Shown here piece by piece: positions 55,206-64,000 of a stretch of DNA of 64,000 nt (positions within the stretch are counted from its first letter, which is position 1; each line of letters starts with the position of its first letter). The stretch covers positions 1,674,001 to 1,738,000 of the forward strand of contig JAJGBQ010000002.1 in the NCBI GenBank assembly GCA_022457065.1, in the 5' to 3' direction. Position numbers and translations under genes: made by a program. Source of the DNA: Curvularia sp. ZM96. Lineage: Eukaryota; Ascomycota; Dothideomycetes; Pleosporales; Pleosporaceae. Under the pieces are notes generated by a model. It searched no databases, was not told the origin of the DNA, and worked only from the letters and a program-made list of their open reading frames with translations.

Positions 55206-55410
55206 TGCGAATCTTCGTGCCGTAGCAATAAACATACGGCCTCAATGTGAACGATTGTAACTTAAGCTGCGCGTTTGCAATCCCAATAGTACGCGCCAGC
55301 CATCCCTGCACTCGTAACCGACGTGCGTCATCGGCCCTTCCCCGCTTGTCATCAGCCCTTTGCCTGATTAGGACGCCAAATCTTATCAGATCCGAAGATA
55401 GGAACACTGG
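55206..55410. promoter_or_regulatory. Bidirectional promoter NIF3 / BolA-like
   Basis: About 205 bases between divergent start codons. No TATA box. Compact layout suggests shared regulation; inference only. Confidence 0.45.
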
Positions 55411-55936
55411 ATGAATATCCCATCTTACCACATGGATCCACGACACAAACTTTACAAAACACTCGACACCCTTACAATCAATCCTGAAGATACGGAGGCC
55501 ATGAGCGCAAGAACGGATGCAGAGGCGACCAACGTGCAGGTCACTTCTGGCGTGACCATGGAGGGAATCAAAAAGAAACTCGAAGACGGACTGGATGCGA
55601 CCCATGTTGAGATTGAGGATTTGAGTGGTACGTCATATTCTAGTCTTTGCTTAGAAGATAAGTTAGGGAAAGAAATGCGCTACGGATACGGCCCTGGTGC
55701 TGCCGAATTTCTTTTCCAGCATGCGTCTGAGTCACAGGACCACGCTGATATGGCAGACAGGCGGATGTGGGCAGATGTACGAGGCTATCATTGTATCACC
55801 ACAATTTGTCAAGAAGACGACTCTAGCACGGCACCGGCTAGTTAACAACACACTGAAAGAGGAAATTGCAGCCATACATGCGTGGACGCCAAAGTGTCAT
55901 ACGCCAGAAGAGTGGGAGAAGAAGAAGCCCCAGTAA
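55411..55936 (+). CDS. BolA-family protein (BOLA3/Bol-like)
   Basis: BolA proteins bind glutaredoxins and act in iron-sulfur cluster delivery or iron regulation. Two exons, 55411-55627 and 55761-55936, 133-base intron; 130 residues from the first ATG. The BolA domain starts at VTMEGIKKKLEDGLDATHVE, followed by DLSGGCGQMYEAIIVSPQFV (conserved Cys before the beta-hairpin) and RHRLVNNTLKEEIAAIHAWT with the conserved His region. The SGGCGxMYE string is closest to the mitochondrial BOLA3/Bol3 type, but the N-terminus is not a convincing presequence. Possible starts are 55411, 55432 and 55501; none changes the domain. The final TPKCHTPEEWEKKKPQ is a fungal extension. Confidence 0.88.
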
Positions 55937-56053
55937 ATACGTCACAACTGGCATGGTATCTCTGACTATGTATGCTTATGATAAGAATTATTTTCGATAG
56001 CATGAATTAAGGGCCTTGGATCCGAGGGTGGTCTATGTATTCTATATGGACCC

Positions 56054-58185
56054 CTAGCTGAGCAGCACTCGGATTTCACCACTGGTGCGAGGAAACAAAT
56101 CTCTCAAACTAGGCTCCTGCTCTTCGTCCTCATCTTCCTCATCGTACAACAGCTCATCTGCGGCCATCATCTTGCCTTCTACAAGCTCGAAATCTTCACA
56201 AAACTTGCCGGCAGCTTCTTCAGTGATATCCTGTATCATCTTCCTGTTGCGCAGCCGTTTGATGTTCTCCGACGCGTCAATCAGCGCAGATGGCAGGAAT
56301 TCATCCAGCTGCTGACTGGCAGAGACTAGTGCATCTGGCTTGAATGCTTCTAACTTGGGTACTGTCTTCAGGCTTTCCGCCGAGTCGTCGATTGTTGCAA
56401 GCGCCTCGAGAAGAGTAACAAGGCCAGACTCGTTGACCAGGTACTGATGTTGGTAGTCCGTCAGTTTAGCGACGTTCTCCTCAATTGTGTCGTCGATGTC
56501 GCTCACTCGCTCACTAGCGAAGGCATATTGTGATAGAACTTCCTTGGCGGCGAATAGACAGTTGATGGCGAAGATAGCCTTGTCGGGCTCCTTCATGTTT
56601 TTTTGCAAGTTCTCGCAACCGTTCAAGAAAGGGTCTAGCGCTTCCGAGAGTACAGCTTGAAAACCTTGCCCGTCGTCGTCTGTTGCAGCCACTGATGTGT
56701 CGTAGCTTTTCGCAAGTACTTTGAGTATTTGCAGTGCGTCTTCCAGGAACTCAGGAGGAGATAGGTCGGCTGGCGCCACAGCAAGATCGCTTTGCACAAC
56801 GGCAACGTAGTCTCTCATGTTGGCGCGGAACTGTCGCATGGCAGAGGCTTCTAGTACGTCAAATACATCCAAAACTTCTGAATCTGCTCCTAGTAGCTTG
56901 GAAAAAGTTCCCTTGTAGAAGCCAATCAGATTTGCGATTTTGTATGCAAGTGTTGCATCGTCATGACTTTGGACAACTTGCTCGGTTCGCTGTCTCAACA
57001 AACGAGCCACACCTGCAAGATCACGGCTGACTAGTTGATTGAGAGCCTTTCGCCCGTCAAAAATCTCTGCGTCTTGGTCTGCTCTCAGCCACGGCTCGCT
57101 CTCTAAACCAGCCTGGATAGAGCGTTTGATCTCTTCTCCATCTGAAATGAAAAGATTCTCAAGAGCTTCTCTTTCTGACACTGTTGTGGAGTGAGCCCAA
57201 GCGAGCATATCTCCCACATAACGAAGTGGATCGTGCGCGTGAAACTCGATGGGCTTGGTGGTTATATGGTTTTCTGATGTCGACCCGGTCAATGCTACAT
57301 GGAATGCGTCGGACAGAATCGACTCGCGAGCTTCCGCAAATGAATCAAGACAACTTTGGAACAGAGTAGGCCGTTCAGCCAGTACACGCAAGGACCGTCG
57401 GACAGATGCACTGATCTGTGGGTTCTCGAGATCCAGCGTTTTGAATTCGCGCTGGATCCACCGGTAAAGCTTTTGGAAGGCAGAGTTCAGTTGCTTGGAG
57501 CTTCTCTCTAGTACCTCCAGGCCCAGTCGTTGATCCTCAGTACCCAGTAGTACTTGACAGTCATGATGGATCTTCTTTATGCGGGTCAAGATTTGGAAGA
57601 ATTCCTCGTTGACAGGCTCCGCAGTGGAAGTTAACACAGTGGCGTCCTCTTCAGTGATCAGGAAATGAGAAGTGAAGGCGTTGAGGACTTGCTGCTTGGA
57701 TTCGACCTGCTTCTTCTGATTTAAGAGACTGGTGGCTTCTTCTAAGACAGGGTCCGTCTCTTTGTTTGCAGCTGCAATATGACCACGCATGTCAGCGCAA
57801 TAATTGTTCAGGCTGCTGATGGCCGTTCCGATGCGCTTCAATTGCTGGGTCCTTTCAGCAGACGAAATTAGATGTTTGTGTTCTGGCATACCTCTGCAAC
57901 TTTGCCAAAGTCACCGATAATCTCGCCATTGCACTGTATGACTTCTCTTTGCACATCAAGACGAAGCTGGCGACGCGTTTCTGCCGAATTTTGCACTCCG
58001 CGTGCATCTAGAGTTTCCAAGGCATCTCGAATCTCTAGATCGGCATACGGAGTAGAGAGCACACTCGTGATTCGGCTGGAGAGCGCATTTGTGCCTCGTG
58101 AACCAGAGGCTACGGGCGGCGATGAGGGCGAAGTGCCATTCTGAGACGCTGGAGCTGCTCGGTCGTGGAAATAGCTCGTCGACAT
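56054..58185 (-). CDS. COG6: Conserved oligomeric Golgi complex subunit 6
   Basis: Lobe B subunit of the COG tether, required for retrograde intra-Golgi traffic and glycosylation. Two exons, 58185-57892 and 57844-56054, over a 47-base intron in phase 0 (DFGKVAE joined to QLKRIGTAISS); 694 residues, close to the family norm. The N-terminal part carries the coiled-coil typical of COG subunits (LEIRDALETLDARGVQNSAE, LRLDVQREVIQCNGEI). The middle and C-terminal helical domain follows, e.g. DPLRYVGDMLAWAHSTTVSE and FYKGTFSKLLG. An acidic stretch (LLYDEEDEDEEQEP) near the C-terminus is a fungal feature. The start MSTSYFHDRAAP is the first ATG giving a typical N-terminus; the frame is open further upstream. 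Confidence 0.92.
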
Positions 58186-58518
58186 GACGGGGTGGGTGTC
58201 GTGACCTTGGCCCAGAAAGGTGGCATATCGGGCAAGCAGGCGGCAGGTGCAGCCGAGCTTATCGATAGCCGTCGCGTCACCTGCATGAGTCCCATGTCGA
58301 CGACGATAGCCGCATCCCATCGCCGCCCACTTGTATCCTGCTGATACAAACACTGCCACGCTCGTGCCAGTGCTCATGGAGACTCGCCATAACATCTGGG
58401 ATCACGTCTTTGGTCCTCTGACCCTACTCGCCCTTGACTTTACCTCAACCCAACCCCGGCCAGTGTAGCACGGCCACGCGCCCCGCCAGTTGCCTGAGCG
58501 CAACACCGTACATGGGCC
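58186..58518. promoter_or_regulatory. Divergent promoter region COG6 / ATG9
   Basis: About 330 bases separating two divergent membrane-traffic genes. No clear TATA box or known motif. Confidence 0.4.
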
Positions 58519-61289
58519 ATGATGGCGTCCAACTTGCTATCTAGACTCCTACCTTCTGCCTCCGACGAACCCTACGAACACGAACCGCTCAACGCCCCAC
58601 ACCGTCGCGACTCTGTCTCAACCGAGGAGCGACACGAGATGGACATAGATGAAGAGAACTTTGGCGCTCGCTTTGAGGAGCAGGACCTGGCACACTTGCT
58701 GGAGGAAGCGTCATCCAGTCAGATGACAACCGAGAGTCGCGCCGTATCTCCAGATGCCAAACGCAACGCACCTCCAGGTATCAATACAGCGAGTCGCATG
58801 CCGGCATGGAGACAGCCTGCACCAGCGCGTACACTGCCTTTGGACGATGACGACGACGTACCCCAATCCCTGCTGCTCGAAGGAGGACATGGGCCAGGAC
58901 CGAGTTCGAGCAAGCATAACGGGGGCCTCCCTATGCCTGTGCCAGGCCCGTCGACACGACAGACACGAGCTCAGTGGGACGCCACTCGTACACAGCAACG
59001 GCTTCATGATGATGACAGGAGAGGTGCGCCTTCACAGCCTTGGGGACACACCAGCAGACCTGGACATTTTGCTGCAGACCCGAGGGAGAAAGCTCTGTGG
59101 CTGTGGGTGAACCAGACGGATCTGGACAACTACATGACTGAAGTTTACGAATACTATGTTGGCTGCGGCATATACTCGATTCTCCTCAGAAGGGTCCTGA
59201 CGCTTTTGCAAACAGCCTTTGTAGTGGGCTTCATGACATTTCTAGGATGGTGCATAGACTACTCCAAGTTGCACGAAAGCAACAAGATGAGTCAAGTCTT
59301 GGTACCCAAGTGTGCGGCAAGGTTCGTACTATTTTTGTTCATGACACCAACCTCTAGCTAACGACAAGTAGGATACACGGCTTCTGGATATTGGCACTTT
59401 GGGTCTTCATCATCTACTGGCTCTACTCATTCTACAACATGGTCACAGACATACCCCGGCTCCGAGCCATGCACGACTTCTATCACTATTTGCTTGATAT
59501 TCCCGACTGCGACATCCAAACCATACAATGGCAACAAGTCGTAGTACGCATCATGGCATTGCGAGATCTGAACTTAGCTACTGCTTCCAACCTGTCACCA
59601 GAAACGCGCAAATTGCTCGACTCAAAAAGCAGACAACGGTTAGATGCTATTGATATCGCAGGCCGCCTGATGCGTCGTGACAATTACCTCATCGCCTTAT
59701 TCAACAAGGAGATACTGGATGTCACGGTCCCTTTGCCCTTCCTAGGCAACCGCTACATCTTTTCGGAGACTACCAAATGGCATGTCAATCTTGCCATCAT
59801 GGACTTCGTATTCAGCGGACCAAACGGTCAATTCAATCCAGATTTCCTGAAGGAACGTAACCGTCGAGAGCTTGTGAAGCGACTGAAGACGCGATTCTTC
59901 TGGACTGGCATCATCAGTATCATTTGCGCGCCTTTTGCCGTGGTTTTTGTGCTGGCCTCGTACCTGTTCAAATACTTCACGGAATACCACAAGGATCCTG
60001 GCCAGCTCAGCAACCGTGACTTTACAACTTTTGCTCAGTGGAAGTTCCGTGAATTCAACGAGCTTCCTCACTATTTTGCTCGTCGCCGCAACATGGCCTA
60101 TCCATATGCGAACCTTTACCTGGCTCAGTTTCCCAAAGACAAGACTGAGCAAATATCGTCATTTGTCGCATTTGTTGCGGGTGCATTTGCGTTCGTTCTG
60201 GTATTGTTCACACTTCTCGAGTCCGAGTTGTTTCTCAATTTTGAAATCACGCCTGGCAACACAGCTATCTTCTGGATTGGTGTCTTTACTACAGTATACC
60301 GCGTCGCACGGGGAAGCAGTCCTCAGGAAGATCAGGTCACAGATCCGTCCTACTATCTTAGTCATGTCATCTACCATACTCGGTACGAACCGGAATCGTG
60401 GCGTGATAGGCTACACACCGACGAGGTCCGCGCTGAATTCACCAAACTCTACCAACCTAAAATCCTTATCTTCGCGGAGGAAATCTTGAGCATGGTCATC
60501 ACACCTTTCCTGCTCATCTTCAGACTACCCAGGTGTAGCGAGCGTATCGTAGACTTCTTCCGTGAGTTTTCGATTGTCGTCGACGGCCTGGGCGTGACAT
60601 GTTCCTACTCCATGTTCCCATCCACAAAGACCACCCGCAATGCCAACAACATCCCAGCAAACGGTACGGGCGCTCGGAGAGAAGACCCAGATCTCCGCGA
60701 AGACTATTTTATGGCTAAAGACAACAAAATGATGGCCTCATACTACGGCTTCTTGGACACGTACCAGAATTCAGGACGTGGCTACAATAGCCGTTTACAA
60801 GGACGAAGCAACTTCCATCCTCCACCACAATTCCCAAATACCTTCGGAACAATGTCACAGACCGCACAACCAATCGAGATGGGCGCAAGAGCATCGAGTA
60901 AAGGGCAACCCGGTCGCCAGAACCTCCAGCAGAGGACACCCAGACACAGACCCACGGCAAGAGATGAGCCCATGAACTCTATACTTCTTGATCCGCACTA
61001 CCAGCCTTCTTCGGCGTCGATGCTACGTGGCTCCCCTCGTCAAGCAGCAGCAGCAAACCGATACCGTACGCCTCTTCAGGCCGTGTCGGACGCACCCGGT
61101 TCGTCTCATATTCGCATTGAAGAAGAAAGTATGCTTGGTGACTCGTGGCGAACAAGTCGTCTAGCTCAGGGCGACGACGATGAGGAAGAAGCAACAGCAC
61201 CAGGTAACAACCGTGGCGGAGTTTTGCAGCTCTTACAGCAGTTTTCCAAAGCGCAGGCTGAAGGCCGGGGCGCTGGCGTTGGTGTTTAA
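58519..61289 (+). CDS. ATG9: Autophagy protein 9 (lipid scramblase)
   Basis: The only multi-spanning core autophagy protein; its vesicles seed the phagophore and it scrambles lipids. Two exons, 58519-59321 and 59372-61289, 50-base intron; 906 residues. The N-terminal 190 residues are acidic/Ser-rich and disordered. The core starts at REKALWLWVNQTDLDNYMTE, then the first membrane helices (VLTLLQTAFVVGFMTFLGWC and, after the splice, FWILALWVFIIYWLYSFYNM), DFYHYLLDIPDCDIQTIQWQ, further helices (IISIICAPFAVVFVLASYLF, FVAGAFAFVLVLFTLLESEL) and the conserved FFREFSIVVDGLGVTCSYSM. The C-terminal 220 residues are disordered and Gln/Arg-rich. Start at the first of two adjacent ATGs (58519 and 58522). 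Divergent from COG6. Confidence 0.95.
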
Positions 61290-61768
61290 TCTTTTTCTAT
61301 CATTCTCGGTCTTGGATAGCATTCGCATGAACGGCATGCGACATGTTGGGCGTTTGCTTCCCATTTACATCACAACTAGCATAGCGGAATTATTCAAACA
61401 AACAAACAGCAAGGCACTGCCAATCTGATGCTTTTATTGGTGACATGAACGACTTGGACCCATCTGACATGCAGCAATCCTGATCACTTTGTCGTACTAT
61501 GCTGATACATTGAATATCCGGGGTATAAACTTGGTCACTCTTCATTGCATCATCACGCACTACCACTGCTGCCATGGCCGAGACAGGTGTTGTTGTATCA
61601 TTTGTCATTGTCGGGCTGTTTCTGGTCGTTCTCTACAGTTACATGCCGCAGAGGTTCTCCCTCCAGCCTTCATCCATAACTGATGAAGAAAACAAATCAC
61701 GCCGTAACCGAATTCCCATTGGACCCATGATCGTCATGCACAGCAACCCATCTCTCTCAACTCAAAAT
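61290..61768. other. Convergent intergenic region ATG9 / RPL10
   Basis: About 480 bases. It contains a plus-strand open frame beginning at 61574 (see separate entry), otherwise 3' UTRs. Confidence 0.5.
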
Positions 61769-61996
61769 CTAAGCAGAAGCCTCGAAAGCGGTAGGGAAGC
61801 GGCGGATGTTCTCAGCAAGGTTACCCTTGTTGCGGAGGAACTGAACGTAGGCACCGTCGATCTTGACCTTACCCTCCTGGCGCTGCTGGACGTACTCCTC
61901 GCGCTTGAGAGGGGTGAAACCCCAGTTCTTGGAGACGATGATCTTCTGGCGACCAGGGAACTAAACAGAGTTAGTTTTCAAGTAGTAGGGAAATGA
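61574..61996 (+). CDS. Possible small single-pass membrane protein, antisense to RPL10 3' end
   Basis: Open frame of 140 codons whose ATG sits in an ideal context (GCTGCCATGGCC). The start MAETGVVVSFVIVGLFLVVL is a strong hydrophobic segment followed by a short basic/polar stretch (NKSRRNRIPIGP). From 61769 on it runs antisense to RPL10 exon 3 and intron 2, so that part is suspect. A shorter protein of about 65 residues or a splice before the overlap is possible. No family recognised. Confidence 0.25.
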   Translation: MAETGVVVSFVIVGLFLVVLYSYMPQRFSLQPSSITDEENKSRRNRIPIGPMIVMHSNPSLSTQNLSRSLESGREAADVLSKVTLVAEELNVGTVDLDLTLLALLDVLLALERGETPVLGDDDLLATRELNRVSFQVVGK

Positions 61997-62541
61997 CTGA
62001 AAATGTACATACCTTGTACTGGCAACGCCTCAGAGCCTCAAGAGCAATGGCGCGGTTAGAGTCCCTAGTCCTGACGGACATAAGGATCTGACCAATGTTG
62101 ACACGAGCGACAAGACCGTTGGGCTTGCCGAAAGCACCACGCATACCGGTTTGCAATCTATCGGCACCAGCGCACGACAACATCTTGTTGATACGGACGA
62201 CGTGGTAGGGGTGGACACGGACACGGAGATGGAAAGATTCCTTTCCTCCGCTCTTGACCATGTACTTGTTGGCGCAAATACGGGCGGCTTCGAGGGCCTC
62301 AGAGGACAGCTGCTCGTACTCGTTGGAGACCAAGTGGATGCAGAGCGGGAAGTCGTCTACGTTGGCCTTCTTGCGACCAAGGTCGAAAATGCGGATCTTG
62401 GCATCGGGTACACCACGGTTGAACCTGCTCTTGGGGTACTGTAGCCCAGTCAGCCTATTGTCCTCCTCTCGCTGTGTCTCCAGTCTGACGTACGGGCTTG
62501 TTCTTGCAGTAGCGGTAGCAACGGGCGGGACGGCGGGCCAT
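61769..62541 (-). CDS. RPL10: 60S ribosomal protein L10 (uL16)
   Basis: Large-subunit protein at the base of the central protuberance, near the peptidyl-transferase centre and the last step of 60S maturation. Three exons: 62541-62494 (MARRPARCYRYCKNKP), 62438-62013 and 61960-61769, with introns of 55 and 52 bases; 221 residues, exactly the eukaryotic norm. Family features include DAKIRIFDLGRKKANVDDFP, then GADRLQTGMRGAFGKPNGLV covering the flexible P-site loop, and SVRTRDSNRAIALEALRRC. The C-terminus ENIRRFPTAFEASA is fungal-like. The short first exon, as here, is typical of fungal ribosomal protein genes. Confidence 0.96.
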
Positions 62542-63244
62542 TGTGACGGTTCTTCCTGCTTGAAATCGATGAGCGGATGTCCGGAGAGCGTAGGAAACGA
62601 GAGCGAGCGCGCAAACTGATGAAGAGGTCAGTCACACGTCGACCAGGGGAGCTGAATGCGACAGCCGTACCTTACCCTTTATTTGAGTGTTAGTGGGGAG
62701 GTGTCGGAGGGCAAAGTCGAAGGAAGTCGTCAGTCGTGATTGCTAATCACAATATTGCGCACCACACGCCAAGACCCAGTTAAGCGAGCGCCTTGATTTC
62801 CAAGCAGGCACCGCCACCCAAGCGCAATCCTGGGGATCCGTGGCAAACGCAACCAACATTACGCTATTTGTGGTTCTCTGAAGCAATGGCTTGTATGCTG
62901 CATATCTCTGTGCTATCAAAAGGGAAATCCTCATCCCTCGAATTTTGGTCGAGGAGCGACATTCTACTTGGAATTCTGATCCCTGAGCACATATAACCTT
63001 CATGAAACATACGCTCATCAACATCACATGTCAGCAATCATATCCGTAGCTAACTTGTTAGACATGCGCTGTTCCGAAAATGCAGTACGTGCACGGCCGG
63101 TCATAATGAGTCACATCACATATAGCATAGTTGGACGGTAATGGCTCATGAATTTTGGGTCATTCATTGGATATCATCAGGGGCCGAGCATACGCCACAC
63201 CCTAGGTATCATGTCTAACTTTTTTCCCCACGTGCTGCACCACT
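62542..63244. other. Intergenic region RPL10 promoter / RPL30 3' end
   Basis: About 700 bases between two ribosomal protein genes on the same strand. No gene recognised. Should hold the RPL10 promoter; no shared motif was identified by eye. Confidence 0.5.
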
Positions 63245-63893
63245 CTAGTTCTCAGTGTTGGTGGTCAGGATGTCAGAGTCACCTGCAGACAGTTAGTACA
63301 CCGCGTATGCGTCAAGAAGCCATGGGAAAACGTACCAGCATCGATGATGGACATGACAGAGCAGCGGAAGAGCTTACCGCAAGCGGTTCCAAGCTCAATC
63401 TTCAATTAAGTTAGTTGACAGCTCTCCATGGCCATGTTCGGACCAATTCTCAGAGCCAGCCCTCGGAGATAACCCGGTACAATCGAACCCCAATCTTGTC
63501 AAACTCTGCCCTAAGATTGTAGGTCGAGAACTTGTGAACTCGTAGATAGGCGATTCAATCGTACGGGTATCTCGTCGTTAGGCAATGAGAGTGGGTGGAG
63601 TGTATACGTACGTTGTTTCCGGAGAAGTGGTGGACAGAGGTCTTGGAAAGCATAGCGTAGTCTGGTGCAATGTTAGCAATGCTTCTGAAATAGCGAACAT
63701 GACTTTACTTACACTCAAGCTCAGACTTCCTCAGAGGAGGAGTGTTGCCGGCAATGATGACGAGCTTGGCCTTGCCAGTGCGGAGGCTCTTGAGGGTGGA
63801 CTTGTATCCGAGGGTGACCTTACCGGACTTCATCACAAGCGCCAGGCGCGAGTTGATGGAGTCGGCGGTTCTCTTGCTCTTCTTGGGGGCCAT
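63245..63893 (-). CDS. RPL30: 60S ribosomal protein L30 (eL30)
   Basis: Small large-subunit protein of the L7Ae-type fold; in yeast it also binds its own pre-mRNA and represses splicing. Four exons: 63893-63713, 63661-63612, 63399-63336 and 63282-63245; 110 residues. Family strings: MAPKKSKRTADSINSRLALV, GYKSTLKSLRTGKAKLVIIA, NTPPLRKSELEYYAMLSKT across the first junction, then LGTACGKLFRCSVMSIIDAG and a GDSDILTT end. The third intron-exon boundary uses a TTGAAG acceptor after a 212-base intron, the longest here with that of PIL1. Whether the autoregulatory RNA fold exists near the first splice site cannot be judged by eye. Confidence 0.93.
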
Positions 63894-64000
63894 CGTTGCA
63901 CGTAGGAAGTAGTCTGGGAAATTCCTAAGGGTGTTGTTGTGCTCCGGTCGTGAGTTGTTGAAGTTCAGCAAGTAGCACTCACAAAATTCTGTGGGCGAGC
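63894..64000. promoter_or_regulatory. RPL30 leader
   Basis: Upstream sequence of the minus-strand RPL30 gene. A GTGAGT at about 63982-63977 on the minus strand could be the donor of a 5' UTR intron; the window ends before this can be settled. Confidence 0.3.

Overview
This window is nuclear DNA of a filamentous ascomycete fungus. The genes carry short spliceosomal introns (about 46-100 bases, GT...AG, often with a CTAAC/CTGAC-like branch site), there are no operons or Shine-Dalgarno sites, and the products include fungal markers: a Pil1-type eisosome protein, flotillin, a large secreted catalase, a Usv1/Rgm1-like zinc finger and Sld2. The mix of housekeeping genes and small secreted proteins fits a Dothideomycete, probably Pleosporales. 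That placement is inference from general resemblance; no database was searched.

Layout. 1.3-13.5 kb is a dense housekeeping block: cytosolic asparaginyl-tRNA synthetase (-), a five-exon DOPA-dioxygenase-family gene (+), SRP14 (-) divergent from the nucleolar MIF4G/MA3 protein Sgd1 (+), mitochondrial dihydrolipoamide dehydrogenase (+), replication factor Sld2 (+) and proteasome subunit Rpn12 (+). 15-25 kb holds three minus-strand genes: a two-finger C2H2 regulator with a long gene-free upstream region, COPII coat subunit Sec24, and a Pil1/Lsp1 eisosome gene whose start codon appears to be split by an intron. 27-32.6 kb has a secreted large-subunit catalase and a coiled-coil protein of unknown role.

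32.6-44.6 kb is gene-poor and partly AT-rich, with a TTC microsatellite and two perfect hairpins. It contains the least ordinary genes: a four-helix membrane protein in three exons, a small secreted protein of 12 cysteines with two identically spaced cysteine modules around a tandem-repeat core, a disordered protein, and a secreted Asn/Gly-rich protein with a Kex2-like site. These read like accessory, possibly host- or environment-facing, genes.

44.6-64 kb returns to conserved genes: a large fungal protein with a Trp/Tyr-rich domain, a possible hidden two-exon gene (46.9-47.4 kb, -), flotillin (-), a PPPPY-motif protein (+), an intron-containing tRNA-Asn (-), NIF3 (-) divergent from a BolA protein (+), COG6 (-) divergent from ATG9 (+), and ribosomal proteins uL16/RPL10 (-) and eL30/RPL30 (-).

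Functionally the window supplies translation (AsnRS, tRNA-Asn, SRP14, two ribosomal proteins, Sgd1), membrane traffic (Sec24, COG6, ATG9), plasma-membrane domains (Pil1, flotillin) and redox/metabolism (LPD1, catalase, NIF3, BolA). I see no biosynthetic cluster, no intact transposon and no CRISPR. Exon boundaries were derived by hand from splice consensus plus reading-frame continuity.
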